Position numbers and translations under genes: made by a program. From assembly GCA_027483285.1 (NCBI GenBank), contig JAIXUZ010000333.1:1-7765 (forward strand): a stretch of DNA of 7,765 nt, given 5' to 3'. Each line of letters begins with the position of its first letter. Position 1 is the first letter of the stretch. Of this stretch, positions 1 through 6,000 are shown one piece after another. The notes under the pieces are model-generated. The model was given only the letters and a program-made list of their open reading frames with translations. It did not search any database and was not told where the DNA came from. The stretch is from Bacteroidota bacterium (GTDB lineage Bacteria > Bacteroidota > Bacteroidia > CAMBQF01).

Positions 1-516
1 GAGCTGGAAAGTGCAAGGCTAATTGAGCATTCATTGTTTTCTACAGTTAAAATATTTTTATACGAGAGTAAGAAGTATATCAAGCAGAAACGCTTTAAAA
101 AAGAACTTGGACTTTTGTTCTGGAGTAGGGTGTTGCCGCGTAAACGCAAAATACCTGATGGTTTTAATATTTTTGGTGGTATAACATGGTGGTCTATTAA
201 CAGAGATGCCGCTAATTATGTACTTGATCAACATTTTAATAACAAGCGCTACCGAAATTTTTTCAGGTATACACTTATACCAGATGAAATGTATTTTCAC
301 ACAATACTTTTAAATTCTCCGTTTGCAAAAAATTGTGTCAATAATGATTTACGCGACATTGAATGGGCCGGCGGAGATGGGACCCACCCCATAATATTCA
401 AAACAGAACATTTAAACAGGTTAAAACAATCAACCGATTTGTTTGCCCGTAAATTTGATATTAATGTTGATAGCAATGTCCTTGATTTGATTGATAAAGA
501 ACTTTTGAATAAGTAG
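1..516 (+). CDS. GT14 glycosyltransferase, C-terminal part (core-2/I-branching type, 5' truncated)
   Basis: The frame is open from the first base to TAG at 514-516, giving 171 residues with no start in the window. The TTG at 34 is an internal Leu codon, not a credible start. The fragment matches the C-terminal half of the core-2/I-branching beta-1,6-N-acetylglucosaminyltransferase family (GT14, Pfam Branch). Visible landmarks are GGITWWS (residues 59-65), IPDEMYFHTILLNS (93-106), HP (129-130) and LFARKFD (147-153) followed by an acidic helix. In the animal C2GnT enzyme the Glu of PDE is the catalytic base, and the Lys of the FA(N/R)KFD motif contacts the UDP diphosphate; both are present here. 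The expected reaction is transfer of a sugar (GlcNAc or xylose in known relatives) from a UDP donor, probably in surface glycan synthesis. Donor and acceptor cannot be read from this fragment. The gene converges on the WD40 gene with an 11 bp gap and no visible hairpin terminator. Confidence 0.85.
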   Translation, partial: ELESARLIEHSLFSTVKIFLYESKKYIKQKRFKKELGLLFWSRVLPRKRKIPDGFNIFGGITWWSINRDAANYVLDQHFNNKRYRNFFRYTLIPDEMYFHTILLNSPFAKNCVNNDLRDIEWAGGDGTHPIIFKTEHLNRLKQSTDLFARKFDINVDSNVLDLIDKELLNK

Positions 517-527
517 TCTTTATAAAA

Positions 528-1427
528 TTAACCGGTTGTAATTTTCCACAAAAATATTGCCCTGTCGTCGCCGGTGGTTATAAGGTAATCATCAACCCAA
601 AGCACCTTGTTTACAGAGTTTATATGGGCATTGTGGCTGTCTTTACTAATGCGGAGTTTTACTTCAAATGTTTCAGCATCCCATAGTTTAGCTGTTTTAT
701 CGCGGCTCCCGGTGGCAAACAACGTATTATTGTCATTAAACGCTATGCTGTAAACGGCAAAGTTATGCCCGGGTATAGATTGTATAAGGTTATAGCCTTT
801 TACATCATAAATATTCAAATGGGCATCGCGGCTACCGGTTAACAGAAACTGCCCGTTGGGGTGGTACTTAACAACATTGGCGCTCAGGCTATGGTCGGCA
901 AGGCTATGGGTTTCTGTCCACGTATCAATATTAAAAATGCGCACGGTATTATCGCCACAGGCAATAGCTATAGTTGTTTCGTTAGTGTCTAAAGCAGCAC
1001 ACCTCAGCTTTGCGTCGCATAGCTTAATAGTCGCTTCACATACATAAGTTTGGCTGTCCCAAACAGAGAACGACCCATCGCCACCCATGGCTACAAATTT
1101 TTTGTGCTTGGCTAAGTACAAAATATCAAATACCCCAGTGGTATGGTTAAGCAGGTATTTAATTTCTTTCTTTAATTCTAAATCTATTATATGTATACCG
1201 CCTTTATCCGTACCTATAGCAATAAAGCGTTCTCCAATAGGGGTAATGCTGTATATAACACCATCAACCTTGGCAACAACAGTTCCGGCGGCTTTGGTAA
1301 TAATGTTCCACTCTACGGCAAGGCCATCGCTACCGCCGCTGTATATATGGTTAGGGTGCACACTTTTTACAATCGTGTACACGGGGCCGTTATGCCCCAA
1401 TAGTTCTCCGGCTTTAATAACGTTCAC
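528..1427 (-). CDS. Cytosolic seven-repeat WD40 beta-propeller protein
   Basis: This 299-residue protein consists almost entirely of seven WD40-type repeats, beginning near residues 9, 47, 89, 130, 173, 214 and 259. Several end in the classical dipeptide context (SVWD 121-124, KLWD 247-250, FLWK 292-295). GH dipeptides (GHNGPVY, GHNFAVY) and TGSRD turns (197-201, 239-243) are clear. Seven repeats are enough for one closed propeller with no other domain. There is no signal peptide or membrane segment, so it is probably a cytosolic protein-binding scaffold; the partner is unknown. I choose the GTG start at 1427: an in-frame TAG lies five codons upstream, there is no ATG before blade 1, and a later start would break blade 1. 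The gene follows the secreted propeller gene on the same strand after 26 bp, yet a TAnnTTTG element lies just ahead of the start codon, so it may have its own promoter. Family assignment is firm; function is not. Confidence 0.9.
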   Translation of the reverse strand: MNVIKAGELLGHNGPVYTIVKSVHPNHIYSGGSDGLAVEWNIITKAAGTVVAKVDGVIYSITPIGERFIAIGTDKGGIHIIDLELKKEIKYLLNHTTGVFDILYLAKHKKFVAMGGDGSFSVWDSQTYVCEATIKLCDAKLRCAALDTNETTIAIACGDNTVRIFNIDTWTETHSLADHSLSANVVKYHPNGQFLLTGSRDAHLNIYDVKGYNLIQSIPGHNFAVYSIAFNDNNTLFATGSRDKTAKLWDAETFEVKLRISKDSHNAHINSVNKVLWVDDYLITTGDDRAIFLWKITTG

Positions 1428-1431
1428 GCTG

Positions 1432-1465
1432 CAAATGTACTACATAGAGCAACCTAATCTTCAAA
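1432..1465 (-). promoter_or_regulatory. Predicted Bacteroidota-type promoter for the WD40 gene
   Basis: On the minus strand TACATTTG (complement of 1432-1439) matches the TAnnTTTG -7 consensus exactly. TTTG (complement of 1462-1465) lies 22 bp upstream, within the spacing reported for the -33 element. Only four bases separate the -7 element from the GTG start, so transcription from here would give a leaderless or almost leaderless mRNA. The -33 part lies inside the end of the upstream gene. This is a motif match only; no start site has been mapped. Confidence 0.5.
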
Positions 1466-2605
1466 CTTCAATTCCGACATGTAGATAAACGTGTGGGCCA
1501 ACTGCCCGCTAATCCATAGCTTGTCGGGTTGTTTTAAATCGCTGGTGTAGTTAAAAAAGTAGTACGTATTGTCGTCCTTTTTTACCAATGCCGGAAAAGC
1601 TGTATCTCCACTTCCGGGCAGATCTATTACAGGCTCAAACGTTTTGGTGTTTTTATCAAGCTTATATAATGCGGTACGGTTGCTATGAAAAGAGTAGCTA
1701 ACCATATTTAGTTTGCGCCTTAAAGCACCCGGTATCCAACGCGGAAACTTATCCGAGTTCCCTCCAAGGTTGCGGCGGGCAATAAGGTACATATCGCCCT
1801 TACGCATAAACATAAGCGAGCTATCATACTTCTTTTTTGTGCGGAATGTTTTCCAGGTGTCAAGGCTGTCTTTATCGGCATAGGCAACTAATGCCCCTTC
1901 GCCTTCCAACCGCACACATGCCCACATATTTCCTTCAGGGTCAAAATCAAATTCCCCTTCTTCGGCACCAGGTACACTTACCTGTGCCTGCTCGCTAATA
2001 GGTTGCCAGCTATACCCGTCTTTTGATGTAAATAAACGTAAGTCGCCTTCGTGTTTTCCCGGCGAGTATAAATCTACCCCATAGTAGGCCGATAAATAAG
2101 CCTTGCCATTGCGTGTACGTATGCGCCATGGCACATAGCCCTCCATATTATCCAGGGTTTTTTCTTCCCAGCATTGGGCTGTGGTATCAAAACTGCAAAC
2201 CCACAAATCTTTAGGCTCAAACTTGTAAAAACGTTTGCTTCCTTCAAAATAGTACATAAATAATTTATCATTCAATACCATAAAACGGGGTTCGCGCAGG
2301 TCGCGGCCGGTGTGTATATAATGTTCCAGTTTCCAGTCTTTCATATCCACGCTGCTCATAATATACAAGCCAGCTTTTTTGCCAGGGAAGTGGTTGCCCG
2401 CTGTTCTAAACGCAACGTAATAACGGTTGTGGAATGATGTGGCATCAAGGTTGTTGTTAGACTTTAATGTAGTAATACCGGCAGGCAACATGGGCGAGGG
2501 TATAAGCTTTTGGGGCTCAGAAAAAGAAACAGTTTGCGCTGCAGCGCCAAATGCTATGCAAATTGCTAACCCAATAGTGGGTAGCAAACGGAGGTTTTTT
2601 AACAT
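1454..2605 (-). CDS. Secreted sialidase-like / glycosidase-like beta-propeller protein
   Basis: The ATG at 2605 opens a 383-residue protein with a clear signal peptide: basic start (MLKNLR), hydrophobic core at about residues 7-20, and a likely cut in AAA-QTV after residue 23. The mature part has repeated beta-rich units with degenerate Asp-box-like turns (SSVDMKDW 84-91, SKDGYSW 194-200, DKDSLDTW 244-251). It also has repeated aromatic strands such as LFMYYFEG (115-122), AYLSAYYGVD (169-178) and TYYFFNYT (347-354). This pattern fits a five- or six-bladed propeller of the sialidase or GH43/GH32-like type. I cannot place a catalytic Arg triad or acid/base pair, so enzymatic activity is uncertain and a substrate cannot be named. 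Its size is compatible with a single propeller. It acts in the periplasm or outside the cell. The gene is divergent from the first TraB/GumN gene across 139 bp. No Shine-Dalgarno site and no exact TAnnTTTG element are visible ahead of its start. The WD40 gene follows on the same strand. Confidence 0.65.
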   Translation of the reverse strand: MLKNLRLLPTIGLAICIAFGAAAQTVSFSEPQKLIPSPMLPAGITTLKSNNNLDATSFHNRYYVAFRTAGNHFPGKKAGLYIMSSVDMKDWKLEHYIHTGRDLREPRFMVLNDKLFMYYFEGSKRFYKFEPKDLWVCSFDTTAQCWEEKTLDNMEGYVPWRIRTRNGKAYLSAYYGVDLYSPGKHEGDLRLFTSKDGYSWQPISEQAQVSVPGAEEGEFDFDPEGNMWACVRLEGEGALVAYADKDSLDTWKTFRTKKKYDSSLMFMRKGDMYLIARRNLGGNSDKFPRWIPGALRRKLNMVSYSFHSNRTALYKLDKNTKTFEPVIDLPGSGDTAFPALVKKDDNTYYFFNYTSDLKQPDKLWISGQLAHTFIYMSELKFED

Positions 2606-2703
2606 GGGAATTTAGGGGAGCTTTATTTTATGTAATTATATCAAAAAATGTGCCTTATATTTAAAATAAAAACAGCCTTTACAATTAAATAACATTAAAG
2701 GGT

Positions 2704-2738
2704 TTTGGTCCGTTATAAGTAAACAAAGGTTAAATTTG
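2704..2738 (+). promoter_or_regulatory. Predicted Bacteroidota-type promoter for the first TraB/GumN gene
   Basis: TAAATTTG at 2731-2738 is an exact TAnnTTTG -7 match, with TTTG at 2704-2707 lying 23 bp upstream. The ATG at 2745 begins only six bases after the -7 element, so an RNA from this promoter would have almost no 5' leader. It would drive the first TraB/GumN gene and possibly the whole cluster through 5715. This is a motif-based call without mapped transcript ends. Confidence 0.5.
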
Positions 2739-2744
2739 GTATTG

Positions 2745-3644
2745 ATGAAGAAGCGTTTTAATAAACTGCTATTATATATTGTTACGCTGTTGGGTTTTGC
2801 CGCCCCACAGCTGCAAGCGCAAGAACCTACCAAGGGCTTGTTGTACGAAATATCGGGCAACGGGCTGCCCAAGCCCAGTTTTTTATTTGGCACATTCCAT
2901 ATTTTGCGTAGTGGTTATTTTGATAGCCACCCTACAGTAAACAGTTGTTTTGAAAAGGTTGAAAACCTGGTAGTAGAGGTGGAACTTAAAGACGGCGCAA
3001 CAGATGATTTGCAGGACGCTATGCTGATGCCTGACATAGCCGTTAGCGACTATTTAAGTAATGATGAAATAGATAAGCTTGATATTAAGCTTACACTCAG
3101 CACAGGCTCAGGTATTGATGCCTACGACCATATTAAGCCGGCAGCTATTATGTTGTCTATGACATCGGCCATGCCGGCAAAGTCTAAAGAAAAATATTCA
3201 ATGTACGATGGGGTAGTAATGGATACCTACCTAATGGAAAAAGCACACGATAACGGGAAGCCTGTTATATCGCTTGAAACGGTGGACGAACAGGTGGATG
3301 CCTTGTTTGGCGACCCTATAGAACTGCAAATAGCCCAGCTGAAAGACTATTTGAATATGGAAGACCACGATGATAAAGTAGGCGGGCAGGTGGTTGATTT
3401 GTATTTTGATGAAGACCTTGCGGGCATGTACCAAATGGCCCTTGATAACCCCGACCAGATTGGCACCATGGACCGTATACTTACCCAGCGTAACAACAAC
3501 TGGCTAAAAAAACTACCTATATTGATGAAGGAGGGAACATGTTTTATTGCCGTAGGAGCTTTGCACCTTGCAGGCCCTATTGGGTTGGTTAACCAGCTGC
3601 GCAAAGCGGGGTATACTGTTAAGGCCGTAACGCCCAAAAAGTAA
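2745..3644 (+). CDS. TraB/GumN family periplasmic protein, first tandem copy
   Basis: From the ATG at 2745 the product is 299 residues. TTG codons at 2736 and 2742 are in frame, but the ATG directly precedes a normal signal-peptide start (MKKRFNK), so I prefer it. The signal peptide has a hydrophobic stretch at about 8-20 and a likely cut at LQA-QEP after residue 25. The mature protein shows the TraB/GumN/TIKI superfamily landmarks: FLFGTFH with the first GxxH motif at 49-52, a conserved Glu in NLVVEVEL (near 78), an Arg in RNNNW (249), and the second GxxH motif GALH (271-274) followed by GPIGLVNQLRKAGY. Animal TIKI members are metal-dependent proteases using these positions; most bacterial members have no proven activity or substrate. 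It is probably periplasmic. The closest relative in the window is the next gene, by eye about half identical. It is divergent from the secreted propeller gene. Confidence 0.88.
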   Translation: MKKRFNKLLLYIVTLLGFAAPQLQAQEPTKGLLYEISGNGLPKPSFLFGTFHILRSGYFDSHPTVNSCFEKVENLVVEVELKDGATDDLQDAMLMPDIAVSDYLSNDEIDKLDIKLTLSTGSGIDAYDHIKPAAIMLSMTSAMPAKSKEKYSMYDGVVMDTYLMEKAHDNGKPVISLETVDEQVDALFGDPIELQIAQLKDYLNMEDHDDKVGGQVVDLYFDEDLAGMYQMALDNPDQIGTMDRILTQRNNNWLKKLPILMKEGTCFIAVGALHLAGPIGLVNQLRKAGYTVKAVTPKK

Positions 3645-3646
3645 AA

Positions 3647-3654
3647 TATTTTTG
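3647..3654 (+). promoter_or_regulatory. Possible internal promoter between the two TraB/GumN genes (-7 element)
   Basis: TATTTTTG is an exact TAnnTTTG match beginning two bases after the TAA stop of the first TraB/GumN gene and 53 bases before the ATG of the second. No TTG or TTTG lies at the expected -33 distance, so the call is weaker than the two other promoter calls. If active, it would allow the second copy, the sigma factor and the membrane protein to be expressed apart from the first copy. Confidence 0.3.
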
Positions 3655-3707
3655 CCCTGCGGTAATTTTATAGCTTAGTGGTATACTAATGGGTATAATC
3701 TCTCGCT

Positions 3708-4610
3708 ATGAATAATTTTAGTAAGACTATTTCATTTCTTGTAGCCCTGTTTATAGGCGGGCTCTTTACGCAAGCCTTTGCCCAGCAGGAACCCGATAAA
3801 GGGCTGTTGTACGAAGTATCGGGCAACGGGCTAAAAAAGCCCAGCTACCTTTTTGGCACCTTCCATTTGCTTAATAGCGACTTTTTAAAGGAAATGCCCA
3901 AGGTGGGCGAGTGCTTTGATAAAGCCAAAGGCCTGGTGGTAGAGTTAGATTTAAAGCCTACTGATGTTTTGTTGGTGCAAAAGGCCATGATGATGGAGGA
4001 TAAAAAGCTATCAGACCTTTTTACCAAAGATGAGTTGGCAATACTGGATGCTAAGCTTACCGATGCCATGGGTTTTGGCATTGCATTGTTTGATAATATG
4101 AAGCCTGCTGCTATTATAACTATGCTGGCAGCTGCCATGCCTAAAGAGGTAAAAGATAAAATAGAAAAGTACAAAGGAACTGCCATGGATATGTACTTTA
4201 TGGACCTTGCCCGAGAAAAAAAGAAACCCGTTTTAGGGCTTGAAACCTTACAGGAACAAGTTGATATATTAATGGGAAAACCAATTGATGAGCAGGTAGT
4301 TGATGTGAGGAAATACATTGATAAGATTGACGAGGCCGACACCGTTACCAATAAACTGGTAGACTTGTATTTTGCGCAGGATTTAGCGGGGCTTTGGGTA
4401 CTTTCTAATAATAACAAAGAGTATGTTGGCGATATGAAACGATTGTTGGACGACCGTAACAACAACTGGATGAAAAAGCTACCCGCATTGATGAAAGACA
4501 AATCGCAATTTATAGCCGTAGGCGCATTACATTTGGCGGGGCCTGTTGGCTTGGTTTACCAGCTGCGCAAGGCAGGGTATACAGTAAAACCATTAATGGA
4601 TAGTAAATAG
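3708..4610 (+). CDS. TraB/GumN family periplasmic protein, second tandem copy
   Basis: This 300-residue paralogue of the preceding gene starts at ATG 3708 after a 63 bp gap. The signal peptide has a hydrophobic core at about 8-20 and a likely cut at AFA-QQEP after residue 25. All superfamily landmarks are retained: YLFGTFH with GTFH at 50-53, a Glu in GLVVELDL (79), RNNNW (250-254), and GALH (272-275) followed by GPVGLVYQLRKAGY. Conservation with the first copy is highest just after the signal peptide (GLLYE-SGNGL) and over the last 50 residues. The middle has diverged and is more Lys-rich here. Both copies look complete and potentially active, so this is a duplication with divergence rather than a copy and a decaying remnant. 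The sigma-factor gene begins 12 bp after the TAG stop, which implies a shared transcript. The substrate is unknown. Confidence 0.88.
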   Translation: MNNFSKTISFLVALFIGGLFTQAFAQQEPDKGLLYEVSGNGLKKPSYLFGTFHLLNSDFLKEMPKVGECFDKAKGLVVELDLKPTDVLLVQKAMMMEDKKLSDLFTKDELAILDAKLTDAMGFGIALFDNMKPAAIITMLAAAMPKEVKDKIEKYKGTAMDMYFMDLAREKKKPVLGLETLQEQVDILMGKPIDEQVVDVRKYIDKIDEADTVTNKLVDLYFAQDLAGLWVLSNNNKEYVGDMKRLLDDRNNNWMKKLPALMKDKSQFIAVGALHLAGPVGLVYQLRKAGYTVKPLMDSK

Positions 4611-4622
4611 GGCAGGGGCCTT

Positions 4623-5105
4623 ATGAAGACACGCTTTTTAGAGCAAATAGAAGAACACACAGGTATTATCAATAAGATAGTAAACCTGTATGCCGACAAT
4701 ACCGACGACAGGCAAGACCTGCGCCAGGAGATATTGTTGCAGGCATGGCGTTCGTATGCAAGCTTTGAAAACCGTTCTAAATTTTCAACATGGTTGTACC
4801 GTGTGTGCCTTAATACCGCACTTGTTTTTCACCGTAAAAGCAAACGAATGGTTACGGTTGATATTGATAATATAAAACCACTAAGCAATAACAATGAAGT
4901 GCACCATGGGGCCGAGCTGCTATACCTTGCCGTAAAGCAATTGCCACCGGCCGAGCGCTCTATTATTATTTTGCATTTAGACGGGTATGCCAACGAGGAG
5001 ATTGCGGAGATTATTGGCATATCTAAAAACAACGCGGCAGTAAAACTGCACCGCATTAAACAAACACTAACAGACAAGGTACGAAATGAAGCCAACAGGG
5101 TTTGA
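4623..5105 (+). CDS. ECF-type sigma-70 family RNA polymerase sigma factor
   Basis: The 160-residue product has the two-domain layout and size of an extracytoplasmic-function sigma factor. Region 2 spans about residues 13-77 and includes DRQDLRQEILLQAW (29-42), the -10-recognition stretch FSTWLYRVCLNTA (54-66), and a basic end (HRKSKR). A short linker follows. Region 4 spans about 98-152, with LPPAERSIIILH (108-119) and a helix-turn-helix GYANEEIAEIIGISKNNAAVKLHR (121-144). It would direct RNA polymerase to a small regulon. The ATG at 4623 is preceded by a G-rich stretch (GGCAGGGG, 4611-4618), an acceptable and for this phylum unusual Shine-Dalgarno-like sequence. It lies 12 bp downstream of the second TraB/GumN gene, and its last 20 bp overlap the next gene, so translation of the two may be coupled. 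The inducing signal and target promoters cannot be seen. Confidence 0.93.
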   Translation: MKTRFLEQIEEHTGIINKIVNLYADNTDDRQDLRQEILLQAWRSYASFENRSKFSTWLYRVCLNTALVFHRKSKRMVTVDIDNIKPLSNNNEVHHGAELLYLAVKQLPPAERSIIILHLDGYANEEIAEIIGISKNNAAVKLHRIKQTLTDKVRNEANRV

Positions 5106-5715
5106 TAACGAGTGGGATGCCTTGCAAAAAGCATTGCAACAACCCACAGGCAAAGCATATACCGAAGCCGACCTTAGGGCCGACTCGGCTATGCCTTTGC
5201 AAAAACTAAAGCGGCAATGGAATTTGCGCATTGTATTTACCGTAGTAATAGCCCCGGTTTGGCTGGTTGCGGTATTTTACTTTCACGAGATTATAATACA
5301 ACTACTTATGGGTTTGGTATTTGTGGCCAATTTATGGTCGCTATACATAAGCCTTAACCTTAAAGCAAAAATGCAAAAGGGCGATATCTCTAACCTACCT
5401 GTTCTGGAGAATTTAAAAGCTACGCATAACCTGATAAGCACAGTTATAAAGCTGGAAGAGCGGGTGTTTATTTTTATTTACCCCATATCGGTAGCGGCCG
5501 GTTTTTTTGCGGGCATATCCATTAGCGGGGCTTCAAATAACATTGCCAACAGTCCTGACAAGGCTTTGGCTATACTAATTGTTTTAGCGGTTTGTATTGC
5601 GGTATTAACACCCCTTAGCCACTTTTTGGCCAAGTGGTTAAACAAGCTGGCTTTTGGCAATTTCCTTAAAGAGTTAAACAGGGTAATAGAATCTTACGAG
5701 AACGAAAAACAATAG
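5086..5715 (+). CDS. Four-helix membrane protein paired with the sigma factor (candidate sigma regulator)
   Basis: The 209-residue product begins at ATG 5086, inside the end of the sigma gene in another frame (20 bp overlap). The first 47 or so residues are hydrophilic and probably cytosolic. Predicted membrane helices lie at about 48-66, 69-90, 127-147 and 160-182. Between helices 2 and 3 is a polar stretch of about 35 residues, and the C-terminus is charged. With an even number of helices both ends would be on the same side. I do not recognise a named family. The overlap with an ECF sigma gene suggests a role as an anti-sigma factor or accessory regulator. The zinc-binding HxxxCxxC motif of ZAS-type anti-sigma factors is absent: the only Cys is inside helix 4. 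No extended periplasmic sensor domain is visible either, so any sensing would need a partner. The gene ends about 130 bp before a strong terminator. Confidence 0.75.
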   Translation: MKPTGFDNEWDALQKALQQPTGKAYTEADLRADSAMPLQKLKRQWNLRIVFTVVIAPVWLVAVFYFHEIIIQLLMGLVFVANLWSLYISLNLKAKMQKGDISNLPVLENLKATHNLISTVIKLEERVFIFIYPISVAAGFFAGISISGASNNIANSPDKALAILIVLAVCIAVLTPLSHFLAKWLNKLAFGNFLKELNRVIESYENEKQ

Positions 5716-6000
5716 CATCTAATCCCATTACCATAAAAAAAATAATAGTGTAAAGACTTAAAAAAGGGTACAAATCAACAAATATAGTTACCCTACTTAC
5801 ATTGTGTTTTTCAATAATTTCAGAGTTTAGTTTTTGTGTTAGTCAACAGTAGCGGGCAAAGCGTATGTTTTGCCCGCTACTTTTTTATGTGTATTCCTTA
5901 CACAGGTATTGCCTTGTAATACTATTGAGTTGCAGCCCCATGCTACCCAAATAATTTTACCACAGTTAATAAACCAACCACATTAACAAAAAATTGAGCT
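5716..6000. other. Intergenic region between the sigma cluster and the surface-protein gene
   Basis: The 285 bp hold no credible gene. The first part (5716-5840) is AT-rich with only a weak 6 bp inverted pair (AGGGTA 5765-5770, TACCCT 5789-5794). The middle holds the terminator at 5848-5886. The last 110 bp must carry the promoter and leader of the gene at 6001, but there is no exact TAnnTTTG; the nearest match is TACTATTG at 5920-5927, without a -33 partner. The bases just before the ATG are A-rich (CAAAAAATTGAGCT-like), which in Bacteroidota often takes the place of a Shine-Dalgarno site. Confidence 0.7.
5848..5886 (+). terminator. Strong intrinsic (rho-independent) terminator
   Basis: AGTAGCGGGCAAA (5848-5860) and TTTGCCCGCTACT (5869-5881) are perfectly complementary. 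They form a 13 bp stem with a GC-rich centre and an 8-base loop, followed by six T residues (5881-5886). No A-run precedes the stem, so it acts on plus-strand transcripts only. It would end transcription of the TraB/GumN-sigma-membrane protein cluster and isolate the surface-protein gene. Confidence 0.92.

Noticed and set aside
1087..1488. 133-codon open frame on the plus strand
   Set aside because: It is antisense to the WD40 gene and the end of the secreted propeller gene, and its product has no recognisable feature.
2636..2893. 85-codon minus-strand open frame over the divergent region
   Set aside because: It overlaps the promoter and signal-peptide region of the first TraB/GumN gene and has no domain, no plausible start context and no conserved motif.
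3845..4501. 218-codon open frame on the minus strand
   Set aside because: It lies wholly antisense to the second TraB/GumN gene, is Ser-rich with no recognisable domain, and its frame openness follows from the codon use of the real gene.
2745..4610. The two TraB/GumN genes as one gene split by a frameshift
   Set aside because: Each copy has its own signal peptide, both GxxH motifs and the same C-terminal end, so they are complete tandem paralogues.
5765..5794. Inverted pair AGGGTA / TACCCT as a second terminator or regulatory hairpin
   Set aside because: The stem is only 6 bp with an 18-base loop and no T-run after it; the real terminator lies at 5848-5886.
5887..5919. Tiny ORF beginning ATG after the terminator T-run
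   Set aside because: It encodes only about ten residues, overlaps the terminator tail and has no supporting context.
5920..5927. TACTATTG as the promoter -7 element of the surface-protein gene
   Set aside because: It has one mismatch to TAnnTTTG and no TTG at the expected upstream distance, so it is too weak to list as a feature.
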